Source of the DNA: Tetrahymena elliotti 4EA
Lineage: Eukaryota > Ciliophora > Oligohymenophorea > Hymenostomatida > Tetrahymenidae
NCBI GenBank assembly: GCA_000231825.2
Contig: JH720294.1
Coordinates: 1,182,995-1,246,994 of the forward strand
DNA length: 64,000 bases
Direction: 5' to 3'
The notes beneath the pieces were generated by a model. It had not been told where the DNA came from. It ran no database searches and saw nothing but the letters and a program-made list of their open reading frames with translations. Positions 39,901 through 51,304 of this stretch are shown here, one piece after another; the stretch's first letter is position 1, and each line of letters opens with the position of its first letter. The translations under genes and the position numbers were made by a program.

Positions 39901-39948
39901 GGCCCTCTTGTATCATACAAACAGTAAATTTTGGATATGGTTGAGTGA
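33975..39948 (+). CDS. Multi-TOG-domain microtubule regulator, crescerin/TOGARAM-like
   Basis: Twelve exons (33975-34379, 34430-34621, 35228-35797, 36149-36442, 36505-36949, 37003-37199, 37386-37787, 37923-38201, 38262-39150, 39220-39407, 39476-39683, 39740-39948) give about 1425 aa with all phases consistent. HEAT-type helix pairs occur in four blocks, about residues 1-210, 390-640, 870-1130 and 1225-1425, joined by Ser/Asn-rich linkers. TOG hallmarks include KLGDSKIAIRQLAQ, LKNGDWERQFNALDTIRRL, GSLEVRNSAKVALQ and DWNIRLNCINDLERIA. This matches crescerin/TOGARAM proteins, which bind tubulin and shape ciliary axonemal microtubules; CLASP-type proteins are the alternative. Intron 2 (34622-35227) is unusually long at 606 nt; its ends were chosen because NVQKAADH|ALVSLC gives a clean TOG helix. 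The cytoplasmic or ciliary role is inferred from the family. Confidence 0.8.
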
Positions 39949-41942
39949 GCGAATGATATTGTATAAACAAAGCAAAAAACAGAATTAAAAACTGTTCAAA
40001 TATTAAACTCAATCAATGTGAATTAAACAAATATTTAAAGCATAAATTTTCAAATTAAAAAAATTAATTAAAACATATTATTATCTTCGTTAATATTCAA
40101 ATTTATATTAATTATCTTGTATAATATTTATGAAAGTACTTTTATAACTAATTATAAAGTATTCAATTATATCCAACAAATTAACTAGTAACCCATTTAA
40201 AAAAATAACAAACAAATTAATTGATCTTAATGTAAATATTACAAACCACTTTTCATATTTTTTGCTTGAGCAGTTAAACAAAAATTAAAAATAAGATATA
40301 TAAAAAAGATGGAAAAAGGAAGGAGAAAATTAATTTATCACGTAAATACATAAAGAAATTAATAATAATTTAGGCATGTAAAATGATTGAAATTCTGCAT
40401 AAAAAGAATATAATTTAAGATAATTTAACAAAACAGTATTTGATAGAATAGATTGATTGCTTGTATAATTAAAAAATAACTAAAAACTTGCTGTTTTATA
40501 ATGCATGTAATTGAAAATTTATTAAAATGAATGAAAATTATGAATTTGTAGAGAAATGAAAGAAGTAAAATTTATTTTTTTTCAGAAGAAAAATTGAAAG
40601 AAAAATCAGATTAAAAAATGGTAGTATTTGATTGATTCATTGTTTTATTGATTGATTGACTGGCACCATCACAAATATATCTAAGATGAATTGATACACG
40701 ACTATTTACTTATTTATTCTTTTTTGCTTATTTAGGCATAATTTAGATAATTATTTATTTTACTTACTGAATTAATTATTTATGTATTAAGTTATGAATG
40801 TATGAATTAATGTATTCTAAATCTTTACAACCAAACTAACATTGTAGTTCTATTGATGATTGCTTGGTTGCTTGCTTAGATTATGTTAGACTTATTCAAA
40901 CATGCTTTTTTTTTTCAATATTTATTATTTATGAATTTATTAAATGTATTGATTATTTACAAAGATGGTGATGATAGATGATGGATAGATAAATTTTACG
41001 TATTCATTCTTCTCTACATACTACTAACAACAAACTAACTTGCTATGATTGATTGATTCTTTCTTTCTTTGATTTCTGTTAGATTCTTCGAAATTTTGTG
41101 GCTGCTCTTAAATAATTCGAATTGTTTATAATTCTTATTGAATTGGTAGGAATACATAGAGTAGTAGTAGTATGAGTAGTTTAAGTAATATCTTCTTCTC
41201 TTTGGCTCTTTTGAAGTTTTTGTTTTATTCTTCTTTGTATTTTTTGTCTTTTATTTTTAATGAGTTTTAGTTATTTATTCACTAAACTGCGTGTAATGAA
41301 TGAATATATTAAAAATTAAATATTTTTTTAAATTAAGAAAAATGTGATGATGATAAGTATATTTGTTAACTATTTTCATTATTTATTTATTCTAAATTAA
41401 TAGTTTGTGCATGTATACATTTTGAGAGGAAAAAAAAATTATTTTTCAAAATGTATCAAGACAACTAACTATTAATTAATTTGTTAATCCCATTGAAAAA
41501 ATATTTAAATAAATTGTTGGGGGATTAAGAAAGTAATAAATAAATATGAGATATTAAGATATATGTTGATAAATTAAATAAATTGTGTACCATTTATGTT
41601 TTTTGTTTGTGATTGATTGATTGATGATATTGGTGTTTGAATATTTCTTTTATTTTTGAAGATTTTAGAGCATGTATGTATGAATGAAAGTAAGTAAGTA
41701 AGTGATGAAGTGTATTTGTTTGCTTATATTTTTGTTTGAATATTTGTTTGTTCTTGTTGATTTATAGTGTCGTCAATCTATATACAATGATTCTCTTTTT
41801 TTTTCAGCATTAGTTTGGATGAATTAAATTTAATTTTATGAAATTAGGATGAGCTTATTCATGGACGAAAGGTTGTTGATTATATAGAAAAATTCTTTCG
41901 TATTTATAAAAAATGTTAGGGAATGTAGATGCATAATATTCT
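39949..41942. other. AT-rich convergent spacer
   Basis: About 2 kb between the 3' ends of the TOG gene and the cap methyltransferase gene. It contains GATT/TGAT-rich simple sequence and homopolymers. No coding signal or RNA gene was seen. Confidence 0.6.
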
Positions 41943-44039
41943 TCAATCTTCTTTCTTCTTAGGAGAGTAGTTAAGTTGGACAGGATATTTAAGCAAGTAC
42001 TTGTCACGAGTAGATCTATCAAACTAATATCTGTATGGTTGAGCAAGCACCTTCTAAAATACTACAGCGCGGTAGCAGTGGGAGACTTCCCAAGAGAAAG
42101 GATCTTTTTATTCTTCTTCTTAAGAGTAGGTTACCTTCATTTGCTTTAAGAGATCAGCAAATTGGGTCTTGTTATTTTCATAGAAGTCAGTGAGGAGGTT
42201 GTTTTCTTTTACTTCTAAGGAATATTCTTTGGCTAATTCTATGAATAAGTCAACATTTACTAGATATTCAGGTACGTATTTAATGACACCATCAACTTAT
42301 GAACCAACTGATTCTTGTAAGTAGAAGCCATACTTATTTCCATAAGGATTTTATTGGAGATCGATTTATTCAACTGGAGTATCGAATTTCATACTGAAAT
42401 GCTTGCTTGAATAAATAGTACCGCCTTCAGGAGTAGGTTGACCCTTATTTCTCATAATATCTAAAACAGCATTACCATCAGTGAAAGTCAAGAGTAAGAA
42501 ACCTTAATCATTTAATCTTCTAGTGCAATTATCCAAGAAATTTCTTACTTTTTCTTCACTTTCATGCATGTAGTGCATGGCCATTTAGCATGAAACAACA
42601 TCAAACATATATTTACCATAAGATTCTTTATCTTTATTTTATTCTTTTTCATTGTTTTCATCTTTTTTAGGGGATTGACCATCTTCTTAATTATTTTCTT
42701 CATTTTCTTTTTTATTTTCAAGATCCATTTGATCTTCATTGTTGATAGGTTTATTTTCGTTCTTATCGTTATTGCCTTCATCTCTCTATTCTTATGCTTA
42801 TCCTTCATTATCAGCAGCAGTGATTGCATTACTTGGAGGAGGAGCGTTAATGTGTTTCCAAAAATCTTCACTTGAGCAAGAACAGTCTTTTTAGAAGAAA
42901 CCAAATTTAATGTTGGAATGATAACGACTGTTTTATTTAATTTCATTTAAGGTAATTATTGCTCTCTAGTAAGCTTAGTTCAATGCTTCCATTGCGATAT
43001 CAACACCAATGTAAAAGCAAGCATGACTGTGCATTAACCACTTTTTGTGGTCACCACCCTTTCCACAAGCCAAATCTAAAATGTACAAATAATTCTCAGG
43101 TAATTTGGCATTCTCTGCTTTGACAATTGATCTCTAGATTTCTCCATATTTCTAGATGAGAACACTCTTTACCCAGTTATGGAACACTCTGATATGGAAG
43201 GTCTCTAAATTCTTTCTTTCCTACTAGTTGAATCCCTTATTATTATTGTAGAAGTTCTGAACTTAGTTATTAGAAGAAGATTGATGGTGGTGATTATTAT
43301 GATTATTGTTGTGATGTCCATGACCACCGTGATGACCTCCTGCATTGTTTCTGTGATTACCACCATGATGAGAACCACCTTGATTTCCTCCAGAGTAGTG
43401 ACCAGAACTTCTATTATTATTTCTGTCTTATCTTCTTCTATCATAGTTTCTATCTCCTCTCATTTTACCACTTGCGCCACTACCACGTTAGTTATTTAAA
43501 TTGTTATTGTTATTATTGTTGTTATTGTTGTTGTGTTATCTTCTATTATCGTTGTGATGGTATCCACCTCTGCTACCTCCACTGCTGTGATTATTTCCAC
43601 TATATCCACCTTAATTATAACCATTGTTGTTGTTTTAGTAACCTCCATTTCCATGATGGTTATTAGCTCCACTACCACCATGACTACCATGGTAGTTATC
43701 TCCAGAAGAAGCATATCTGTCTTTATTGCCGTAACCGCCTCCTCTTCTGTTATCTCCTCCACGTCTTTCAGAAGCTTAGTAGTTATCACCTCCATAATTG
43801 CTATGATTTCCACTTCCGCTTTAGTAATTATTACCACCACTTGGATTTTAATGATTATAGTAGTTATTAGGATTGTTGTTGCTATTAGAGTTATTATTGT
43901 TGCCTGATCCTCCTTAGTTATAATTGCCTCTATCTCCACCACCGCGGTTTTAATTATCCTAACGGAAAGCAGGATAAGAACTATTGTTGTTATTGTTATT
44001 GTATCTGTTAAGCTTGTAATTAGAATTTCTATGATTCAT
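41943..44039 (-). CDS. RNMT: mRNA cap guanine-N7 methyltransferase
   Basis: A single-exon 698-aa protein. It transfers methyl from S-adenosylmethionine to N7 of the cap guanosine in the nucleus. Residues 1-240 are low complexity, rich in Gly, Asn, His, Arg and Tyr with RGG/GGY-like patches, plausibly RNA-binding. The catalytic core starts near residue 275 (RVFHNWVKSVLIQKY), with the SAM motif LDLACGKGGDHKKW near 319-333, YIGVDIAMEAL (acidic SAM-ribose residue), FDVVSCQMAMHYMHES near 480 (the His-Tyr region of the cap pocket) and FLLLTFTDGNAVL. KYGFYLQESV and YLVNVDLFIELAKEY continue the fold, and KDPFLWEVSHCYRAVVFQK is the usual C-terminal block. An acidic Asn/Glu/Lys-rich insert of roughly 70 residues interrupts the core between motifs. 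The start gives MNHRNSNYKLNRY; the stop is TGA. No linked capping gene is present nearby. Confidence 0.92.
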
Positions 44040-45246
44040 TTTATGTGTCTTCTTTCTTAATTGTTCTTTCAATTAATGATTATTCGTTTATAAACTAAAT
44101 TATTTATCAATTAATTAATTTATTTATTATTATTAATTTGTTTACTTCCTCAATCAAAAAGTTAATCTAATTATTTATTAATAGATCAATCGATTTTTCA
44201 CCTTTCTATTTTTCTGTTTTTGTTTATTTATTTCTTTGTTTGCTTGTGAATTTCACAATTTATCTAATTAAAACTTTATTATTTTCCTCCTGCTAATCTT
44301 AAATCATTTGAAGCAAAGAATTCCTATAAAATCTTAGAAAAACCATTCTTATGATGCCTATTTAATTAATAAATCACCTTATTTTAACAAGAAGATGCAA
44401 AGAAAAATAGAGACAAAAGCATCTATAAAAATTATTTATTTTTTTATTTATTTATTCATTCATTCATTGGGTATGTGATTGATGGCATTTTTCTCTCTAA
44501 AGGTTGATACTAAAATTATTCATTAAATCACTCACATTATAAATAAATTTTACAATTAGACATATTATTTATAAATCTAATAAATGATTCTACTCCTTAA
44601 TAATTCTAAATTTCTCACATAATTATCATCTTATAATTTGGCTCACAATTTCAAAAAAACCACTAAAACAATATCTTATAATATATTTATGTGCATAACA
44701 CCCACTCAATTTTTATCATCAAAAATCTAATAATCTTTAATTAACAATATAGAATATTGCATCATCCTATGCTTATACACAACAAATAAATTTTACCAGC
44801 ATTAAAAAAATAACTCAGAATTGTATATTTCTCATAATAAACAAATTTTAAATTATAAAAATTAATATTTTTAATATTGACGATAGCGAATAAAAGCAAA
44901 ATGTATTTTAGGATTAAATCATTTTAAACAATTTTTCATTTGTCAAAATAAAAATTCATTCTTTATTTTAAAAAGTAGAAATTTGTCTAAATAGTTATTT
45001 GTGATTAGTTTTAAAATGAAATATAAAGTAAATTAACATTTAAAAAGAAATAAAATATAAAAGATATTTTGATTGCAGGAAAGAAACTTACATAGAAATT
45101 AAATTAATAAATTGATAGACATAATTAAAAAATGAATAGAGCTATTACAAGTAATATTTAGATGAGCAATTATTTTTAGTTTTATTCAAATTGATTGTTT
45201 TTAAGAATTTAATTTTTTAATTAATTTTCATTTTATTTATGTATTC
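44040..45246. other. AT-rich spacer
   Basis: About 1.2 kb upstream of the cap methyltransferase gene and downstream of the LRR gene on the same strand. AT-rich with CATT repeats at about 44455-44470. Nothing else recognisable; it presumably holds the methyltransferase promoter. Confidence 0.6.
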
Positions 45247-46934
45247 TCAATAAAATACTTTTTTTTCTACTTTAGGTAAAATCGTCTGTAAAGTTTCTTC
45301 TAGTTTTTTAAGTGGACCTGAACTACCTAATCCCCAACTTGAAAATTATATAAAATAAAGTTAATTATATTTTGAGTTTAAAGTAAAATATATTTTAATA
45401 TAATATTTGATAAATAAGATATTTACTTTGCAAAATTAAGAAGTATTTGCTTTATTTGAGAGTTACTCTATGATAACTTTAAGAAACCTTCTACTAATGC
45501 TTAAGATTCTGGTTCTTTGCACTACCACCAACTAGATATTAAAAAATACTTAAATTATTTTATAGAAATAATAATCTTACTCTTCCATCTCCAAACCAAA
45601 GTATTTTAAATGCTAGTTACTGTCAGCTATATGATAGAGAGACTATCCTATTTCAGCTAATCCTTATTTTGTACAGAGACCCCAACTTATTTTTTTTTTA
45701 AATATTGAACTAAATTCATCAAGTTTATTATCTATTTTACCTGCTTAAATTCAAGTAAAAATATTTCAAAGAGGTATTTGCTCCACCCAATTTTATTATA
45801 CTATTAACTAAATACTAAACTGCTTCATCAGTACACTTAATCCAGCTAATTTATTAAGATAAATTAATACTCTAAATTAAAATAAAATTAATCTTATTAC
45901 TAATTTAGATTAAGTGAGAAATGTAATATGCATTTGTTGTTATCAGCTAATTAATGAATGCAATTTGCTATGTTTTCTACTATGATATCTTCACATTTAT
46001 CAATGCTTTTTATTTTAAATTTAATTTGAATTATTTATTAAAATGTATTTTTTTTTTTACTTTTCAAAATCCAATTCAAAGAATTTAACTCTTTTGTTTT
46101 TCTAGAGCAAACCTTTTAATCCAACTAAGAGCCTGCCTACTCCTTTATTTGTCAATTGGTTCCAACTGTTTGTTTTATTGATTACAATTAATTCTACTTG
46201 TATGATCAAAATAGAAAATTAAAGAATTTCAAAATACCCAGGAATTTTAAGAGAAACAAATCTAAGTTAATCACAAGTCGTTGATATTGCCTTGATAAAC
46301 TTAGTGATTTCTTGTAAGTCATTATCTGTTGATGACTTAACACTAAATATTTAAAATAGATTTTAGATAATCGAGCCTCAAATAATTAATTATTTTACTA
46401 TTTAACACCCAAATGAATCTTTAAGCCAAATAAGTTCTTTAGAGGAATCTAACTCAAAGTCTAAATGAATGATTTAATATCTAAAGATTTTTCTCTTAAT
46501 AAAATAAAAATATTTCAAAATTTTGTGTTTAAATTAAATTATTTGTTTACTCTAATGGCTCTATGATCAATAACTTCTGCTCAAAATTAACATCACCTAA
46601 GGGTATCAACATATCACAGCTTAATATTTAAAAATAATTCAATGCTAAGAATGTTTTTATATTTGAATATATTTAATATTTTAAAATATATTTTACTCTA
46701 ATTTTCTTACTATAATTGTGTTATGTAGTTCAGAGATTTCTTAGGCATCTTATTAGTTGCTAATAATAACTTATTTTTGTTTCGATTCATCAAACTATTT
46801 TAATATTTTGTTAGTATAGATGTTTCATTTATAGATTTTATAAAGAAATAAAATACTTTTGTTAAAACTTCGCAACTCTCACCGGGTTCTAAAACTATAT
46901 CTTAATCTTTAGGAATTGAACCTGAACAACCCAT
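45247..46934 (-). CDS. Leucine-rich-repeat protein with N-myristoylation-like start
   Basis: Nine exons on the minus strand (46934-46697, 46644-46551, 46494-46399, 46342-46061, 46005-45901, 45845-45741, 45685-45581, 45531-45427, 45337-45247) give 406 aa, all phases consistent. The start MGCSGSIPKD fits an N-myristoylation/palmitoylation signal (Gly2, Cys3, Ser6), suggesting membrane attachment. Exons 5-8 are each exactly 105 nt and encode one 35-residue repeat ending in a leucine strand such as LKYFYLNLS, ILHFSLNLN or LKYFGLEME, so the gene is built one exon per repeat with phase-2 introns. Repeats resemble the RNase-inhibitor-like LRR class common in ciliates. They have diverged strongly from each other, unlike the LRR array at the right edge. 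The ligand is unknown. Confidence 0.75.
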
Positions 46935-49207
46935 TTGGAATGTGTGCTTTTTGTTTTTTTTGTAAAGTATCAACTAATTATCTTATTACTATTAATTAAG
47001 TAATCACTGGCAATTTTTATGCAATTTATACCAGAGATTTAAGTTTTTAATACATTAAATTAAAGATTTAAGAATTTAGAGAGAAAAAAAATTTTTGATA
47101 ATTTTATTTTGATGTCATTTTACTAAAGATTTTACATTTATTTGATCTGTAAAAATGACATCTGCACTCAAATTTCATTCCAACAAGAATAATTCTAGAA
47201 AAAATTTGTCTCTATGTACGAAGTAAATTTTGATATAACTTTAAATAGAAAGTAAGTGTAAAAATTAAAGTTTTTAATTAAAATAATTTAATAAACTAAA
47301 AACTTATTAACTCATTCTCTATTTATGTTTTAATCATTTTATTTAAAACCTCCAAAAAATCATTAAAAATAGATTATTTGTAAAAGAGTAAAAATATTTG
47401 GCAATCTTCAAAAAGAATTTAAGCAGTCTATTTTATTATCAATATTATCTTAAAATTTATTCAAGAAAATATATTCTACTAATTTAATTTTGGCTTTAAT
47501 ACTACCCTATGATATTTCTAAGAAAAAAATTTTATTAAATGAAGAGGAAGTTAAAAAATTTTTGGGAGAAAAGCAAGGATTAAGATAAATTTAAACAAGA
47601 TTTTAGTTCACAATAAATTAAGAATATTTTCTTAGATGAACTGTATAATGAAAATGAGAAGAAGAATAATCTATCTCCTAGACTTGAGTATAAGAGTTAG
47701 TAAATTAATTCTACGCATCAAATGCATTCCTGATAGTTTAAAACAAAAAGAATTTTGAATTTAACTCTTATTTCAATAACTAAAATCAATTTCTAAATAT
47801 TTTTAAGAACCTAAATTACAATTAAAATTTCATCATTTTTAAATATTTGATAAATCAAAAAATTAAATAAAATAATCAACAAATTTGAGATAAATCACTT
47901 ATTTACAGATATCATATACTTTTTATTATTTTTTATGACAAAATATTACTAAATATTTTGAAAGTTCACTTCAAAATAACAAAAAAATATAATAAATTTC
48001 TTAAATTATGACAGAAATATTTGGTAATATTAAATTTTAGTCTTAAAATGGAAATTCACTACTTTCTAACTTTTTAAAAAAGAATCTTTCAGATATGAAA
48101 AGAATTGGTTTGGATACTTTTTAAGATATGTTTTTAAATTTCAAGGGGTTAGATAAAATATAGGGCTAGTAAATTTAATTAATTTAATCTTAATTAATTA
48201 TTAAATTTTTGCCAGTAATTTGTGATAAAAATTAGTAGGTAATGTGAGAGGAATTGAATGAATTTCTAAAGAAGTGTTTTAGAATTTTTGAATGTTAAGC
48301 TTTTAAATTAGTGTAAAATAAAACACATCATGTGTTTATTTCTATCAAAGTATTTGATAAAAGTATTAATTTTTAATTTTATTTTCGATATTTAGTTAAT
48401 CTCTTGACATAGCTTACATTCAAATCCAAATCTTTTTTTAAATAATTTTTTGATAGAGAAAAGGCTAAATAAAAAAGGATTGCATTTATCAAGTCAATTA
48501 TAATTACTTTTATTCCAACTTTTGTTATTTTTTGTATGATGATTATGTTTTTTAATCAGTCATTCTACTTCGATTTTTATGAAAGAGTGATAACAAATTA
48601 AATTAGATAGTTTTGAAAACAGCAAGAATTTATAAAGGATTTGAGAAAAACAAGGATTTTATTTTTATTACATCAAATATAGATTAAAATAGAATTAAAT
48701 GTCTTTTAAGCATAGAGAAGAAGAGATAATTGATTAATATTAATAGAAAGAACTAACTAAATAACTAAATTTTGTGATAAAATATGTTGAATGAATAAAT
48801 AAATTTATATGGTTTTTATTCTAATCAAATACATCTATTCTTGAATTGTCTTGAATAAAATTATCCATCCAAATGTGAATTCTGAAGACTTTTTATTCTT
48901 TTTCTATGTTTGTTTATTTATTTGATTAATAATAATTGATAATATTTATTATTAAATATGTATGGCTTTTTGTTAATTTAAACTAAAATGTTTGTGCTCT
49001 TTTGTTTTTTGAAGAAGTATTTTTTTATGATTAATTATTGTTAGTTGAAAGTAATTAAGTAGTGTAACATTAGAAAAGAGAGTCATTCATTTTGAAACAT
49101 TTAAAGTAAGTTCATTATGGATTTATAATAGATTTGATGATAATTTTGTTAAAATAGGCTGAAGTGAATGAATTAGGTTAGTATTAATTGAATTTGATCA
49201 AACATTT
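46935..49207. other. Spacer with short coding-like ORFs, no supported gene
   Basis: Plus-strand ORFs at 47541-47732 and from ATG at 48008 look somewhat coding. A frame at 48237-48617 ends in a hydrophobic stretch (SIIITFIPTFVIFCMMIMFF) that could be a membrane segment. I could not join these with a consistent splice: the obvious intron 48169-48214 leads straight to TGA, and TGA precedes the hydrophobic frame. This may be a decayed or mis-read membrane-protein gene. The rest is AT-rich filler, plus the 3' region of the next minus-strand gene. Confidence 0.4.
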
Positions 49208-51304
49208 TCAATAGTGGTGTTGTTGATAATCATCCAACTAAAATGCTTGATTTTCTTCTTCCTTCTTTTAGAAAGAGATGTAATTTTCAAAAGGATTGTA
49301 ACCAAATTCTTCAAAATTTGTTTCTGTTTACTCTGGGTATTAGTTTATTTGTATGACGTGATCATCTTAATTACTTTTTTTTAATAGTTTTTTATTGTTT
49401 TTATTTTGGACTTTTTTTATTTCATTTTTGTAGTAAAGGGAAAGCAATTAGTCATCGAATGTCAAGTACTTTTCTTTTTCATATATTGGTTTGTAGATGT
49501 GACGCTCTACTTGGAGTTTTTGTTGTTAGATGGGATCAATTTCGAATATTTCCATTTTGCAACCTGCGAATTTTCTGACAAGACGAGCACATTCTTAGAA
49601 ATCTCCAAATACTTCTTTAGCAAGAGGATCTTGGAAAAAATCATAATATATATATTAGTTTGAAACTTTTAATTATATTTAGATTTTATCGAGTGTGATT
49701 ATATTTACTGAATCATAGATTTATCCACCTTGTTGAATGTATTAAAAATCATGGATATATCTCTCAATACGAGTTTTCTAGTCAAAAAAGTAATTCAATC
49801 CATAACGCTGTAAGTATAATCTAGTTTCGTTAGGATCAGGACCAAGGATATCAATCAATCCTTTACTATAACCATACTAAATACTGCCAATGTCTTTATA
49901 CTATTCATTTAATTTTCTCAAAGAATAACTAAATAACTACTTTTTACTACTTCCTTATTCATCTAGCAAGATTTAATTGACTCTTCTAAGTGCTTCATTC
50001 ATAAATAATTCCATTTTTTCTTCAAAATATTACTTGAGCTCAGGATTGGCATTCAACTTTTTATAAAAATAATCTGCTTCATTATAGAGTATTGATGTCC
50101 ATTATTAATAAATATCAAGTACTTAACCCCATCTTCTTATATTTTAATCAGGATAGTTTTTGTATACTTAAATACATGAAGAAAAATCAGAAGTACGCGA
50201 ATTGAAGTTAGGTTCAACATAAAAACGAGAAATTAATGAATTCTAATCAATAGCATAGTTCTAGCATGGACGCCAGTATTAAAATGAAACAAAACGATTA
50301 TCTCCATTAAAGTCCATATCAACGCAGAGCTCAACATGGCAGTCACCAAAGCCACAAAGACTTTCTCTGTTTTGAACAGATTTAGAGAGAGGCACTAAAC
50401 AATAATTAAAATCAGTGTTGGATTGAGTGTTTTCATGTTGTTCATCTTCTTGCTAATTTTATAAAGAAGATGAAGAAGATTATGACGATGATGATGAATA
50501 GGAGTCTCTTAAAACAGAAGAGGATGTAGAATTAGATTATGAAGAATGATGGGAAAGTTGGTTAGATGAATTTTATTTAATAGTACACTTTTCTAAGGAA
50601 ACAGGTTTTTTATCTTTTGAAATGGCTTTTTTAAATTATCTATGAGGAGAAATCTTCTTCTCTCCCTTGTGTTCTTCTGAATCATCTAATTAATATTATG
50701 AGAAGTCTTCTTGTTTTTCTAAAGGTAGAATCACATGATTTTATTTTTATTAAAATAACATATCCTATTAAGACTTAAATTATTTACCACAAATATAGTC
50801 TCCTTCAATTTATTATTATTATTATTATTATTGATTTTAACTACATAACTTCACTAAATTATTTGAATGGCATTTACTTTCTTCAAGTTCCTTTAAAGAA
50901 TAAGCTTGCTAGCACTACAAATTCAAAGTGCTTGCGCTTCCATTGATCAAGTTACTAGAAGACTATTGTTACAGAATATGAAATCTACTTGAAGCAAAAT
51001 CGAAGCAGTTTTATGAAAACTGCTTAGCAGAAGCCTATTACTACTGGTCTTAATATTAATTATCTCTCTCTTCAATATCATTTTAAAACTCCTCATCTTA
51101 ATATTATTGAGTATATTGCTGCTAATTGAATGTGTTAGCAAAAACTGGAGCTATTTGAGGGTTTTACTAATTGATATGAAACTATTATTGTACGTAATCG
51201 TTTGTGCTATGTTGATTTTAAAAATTTTATTAAGCAGAGCCTTCATTATAATTATGTTGATAAGGTTAATGCTGGTATTACATATTCTATTAATTCCCAA
51301 ACAT
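49208..51304 (-). CDS. Unrecognised 698-aa Gln-rich protein
   Basis: A single open frame from ATG (MFGNQQNMQYQ) at 51304 to TGA at 49208. Residues 1-295 are low complexity: Gln/Asn-rich, then Ser-rich (residues about 240-280), including eight consecutive Gln encoded mostly by a TAA run. From about 298 the sequence becomes complex and looks like a folded domain: LCGFGDCHVELCVDMDF, FQYWRPCQNYAID, a helix-rich segment YKKLNANPELKQYFEEKMEL, then YSKGLIDILGPDPNETRLYL and FQECARLVRKFAGC. There is no signal peptide or membrane segment. The C-terminus is acidic and Gln-rich (FQLDDYQQHHY). I know no family for the core. A possible intron near 49.65 kb was considered, but the frame reads straight through. 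The start was chosen as the most upstream ATG reached in frame. Confidence 0.65.

Noticed and set aside
43205..43942. Overlapping Ile/Thr/Val-rich ORFs on both strands
   Set aside because: They are out-of-frame shadows of the Asn/Gly/His-rich N-terminus of the cap methyltransferase.
49640..49700. An intron in the 698-aa protein gene
   Set aside because: The frame reads through without TGA and no donor/acceptor pair keeps phase better than read-through.
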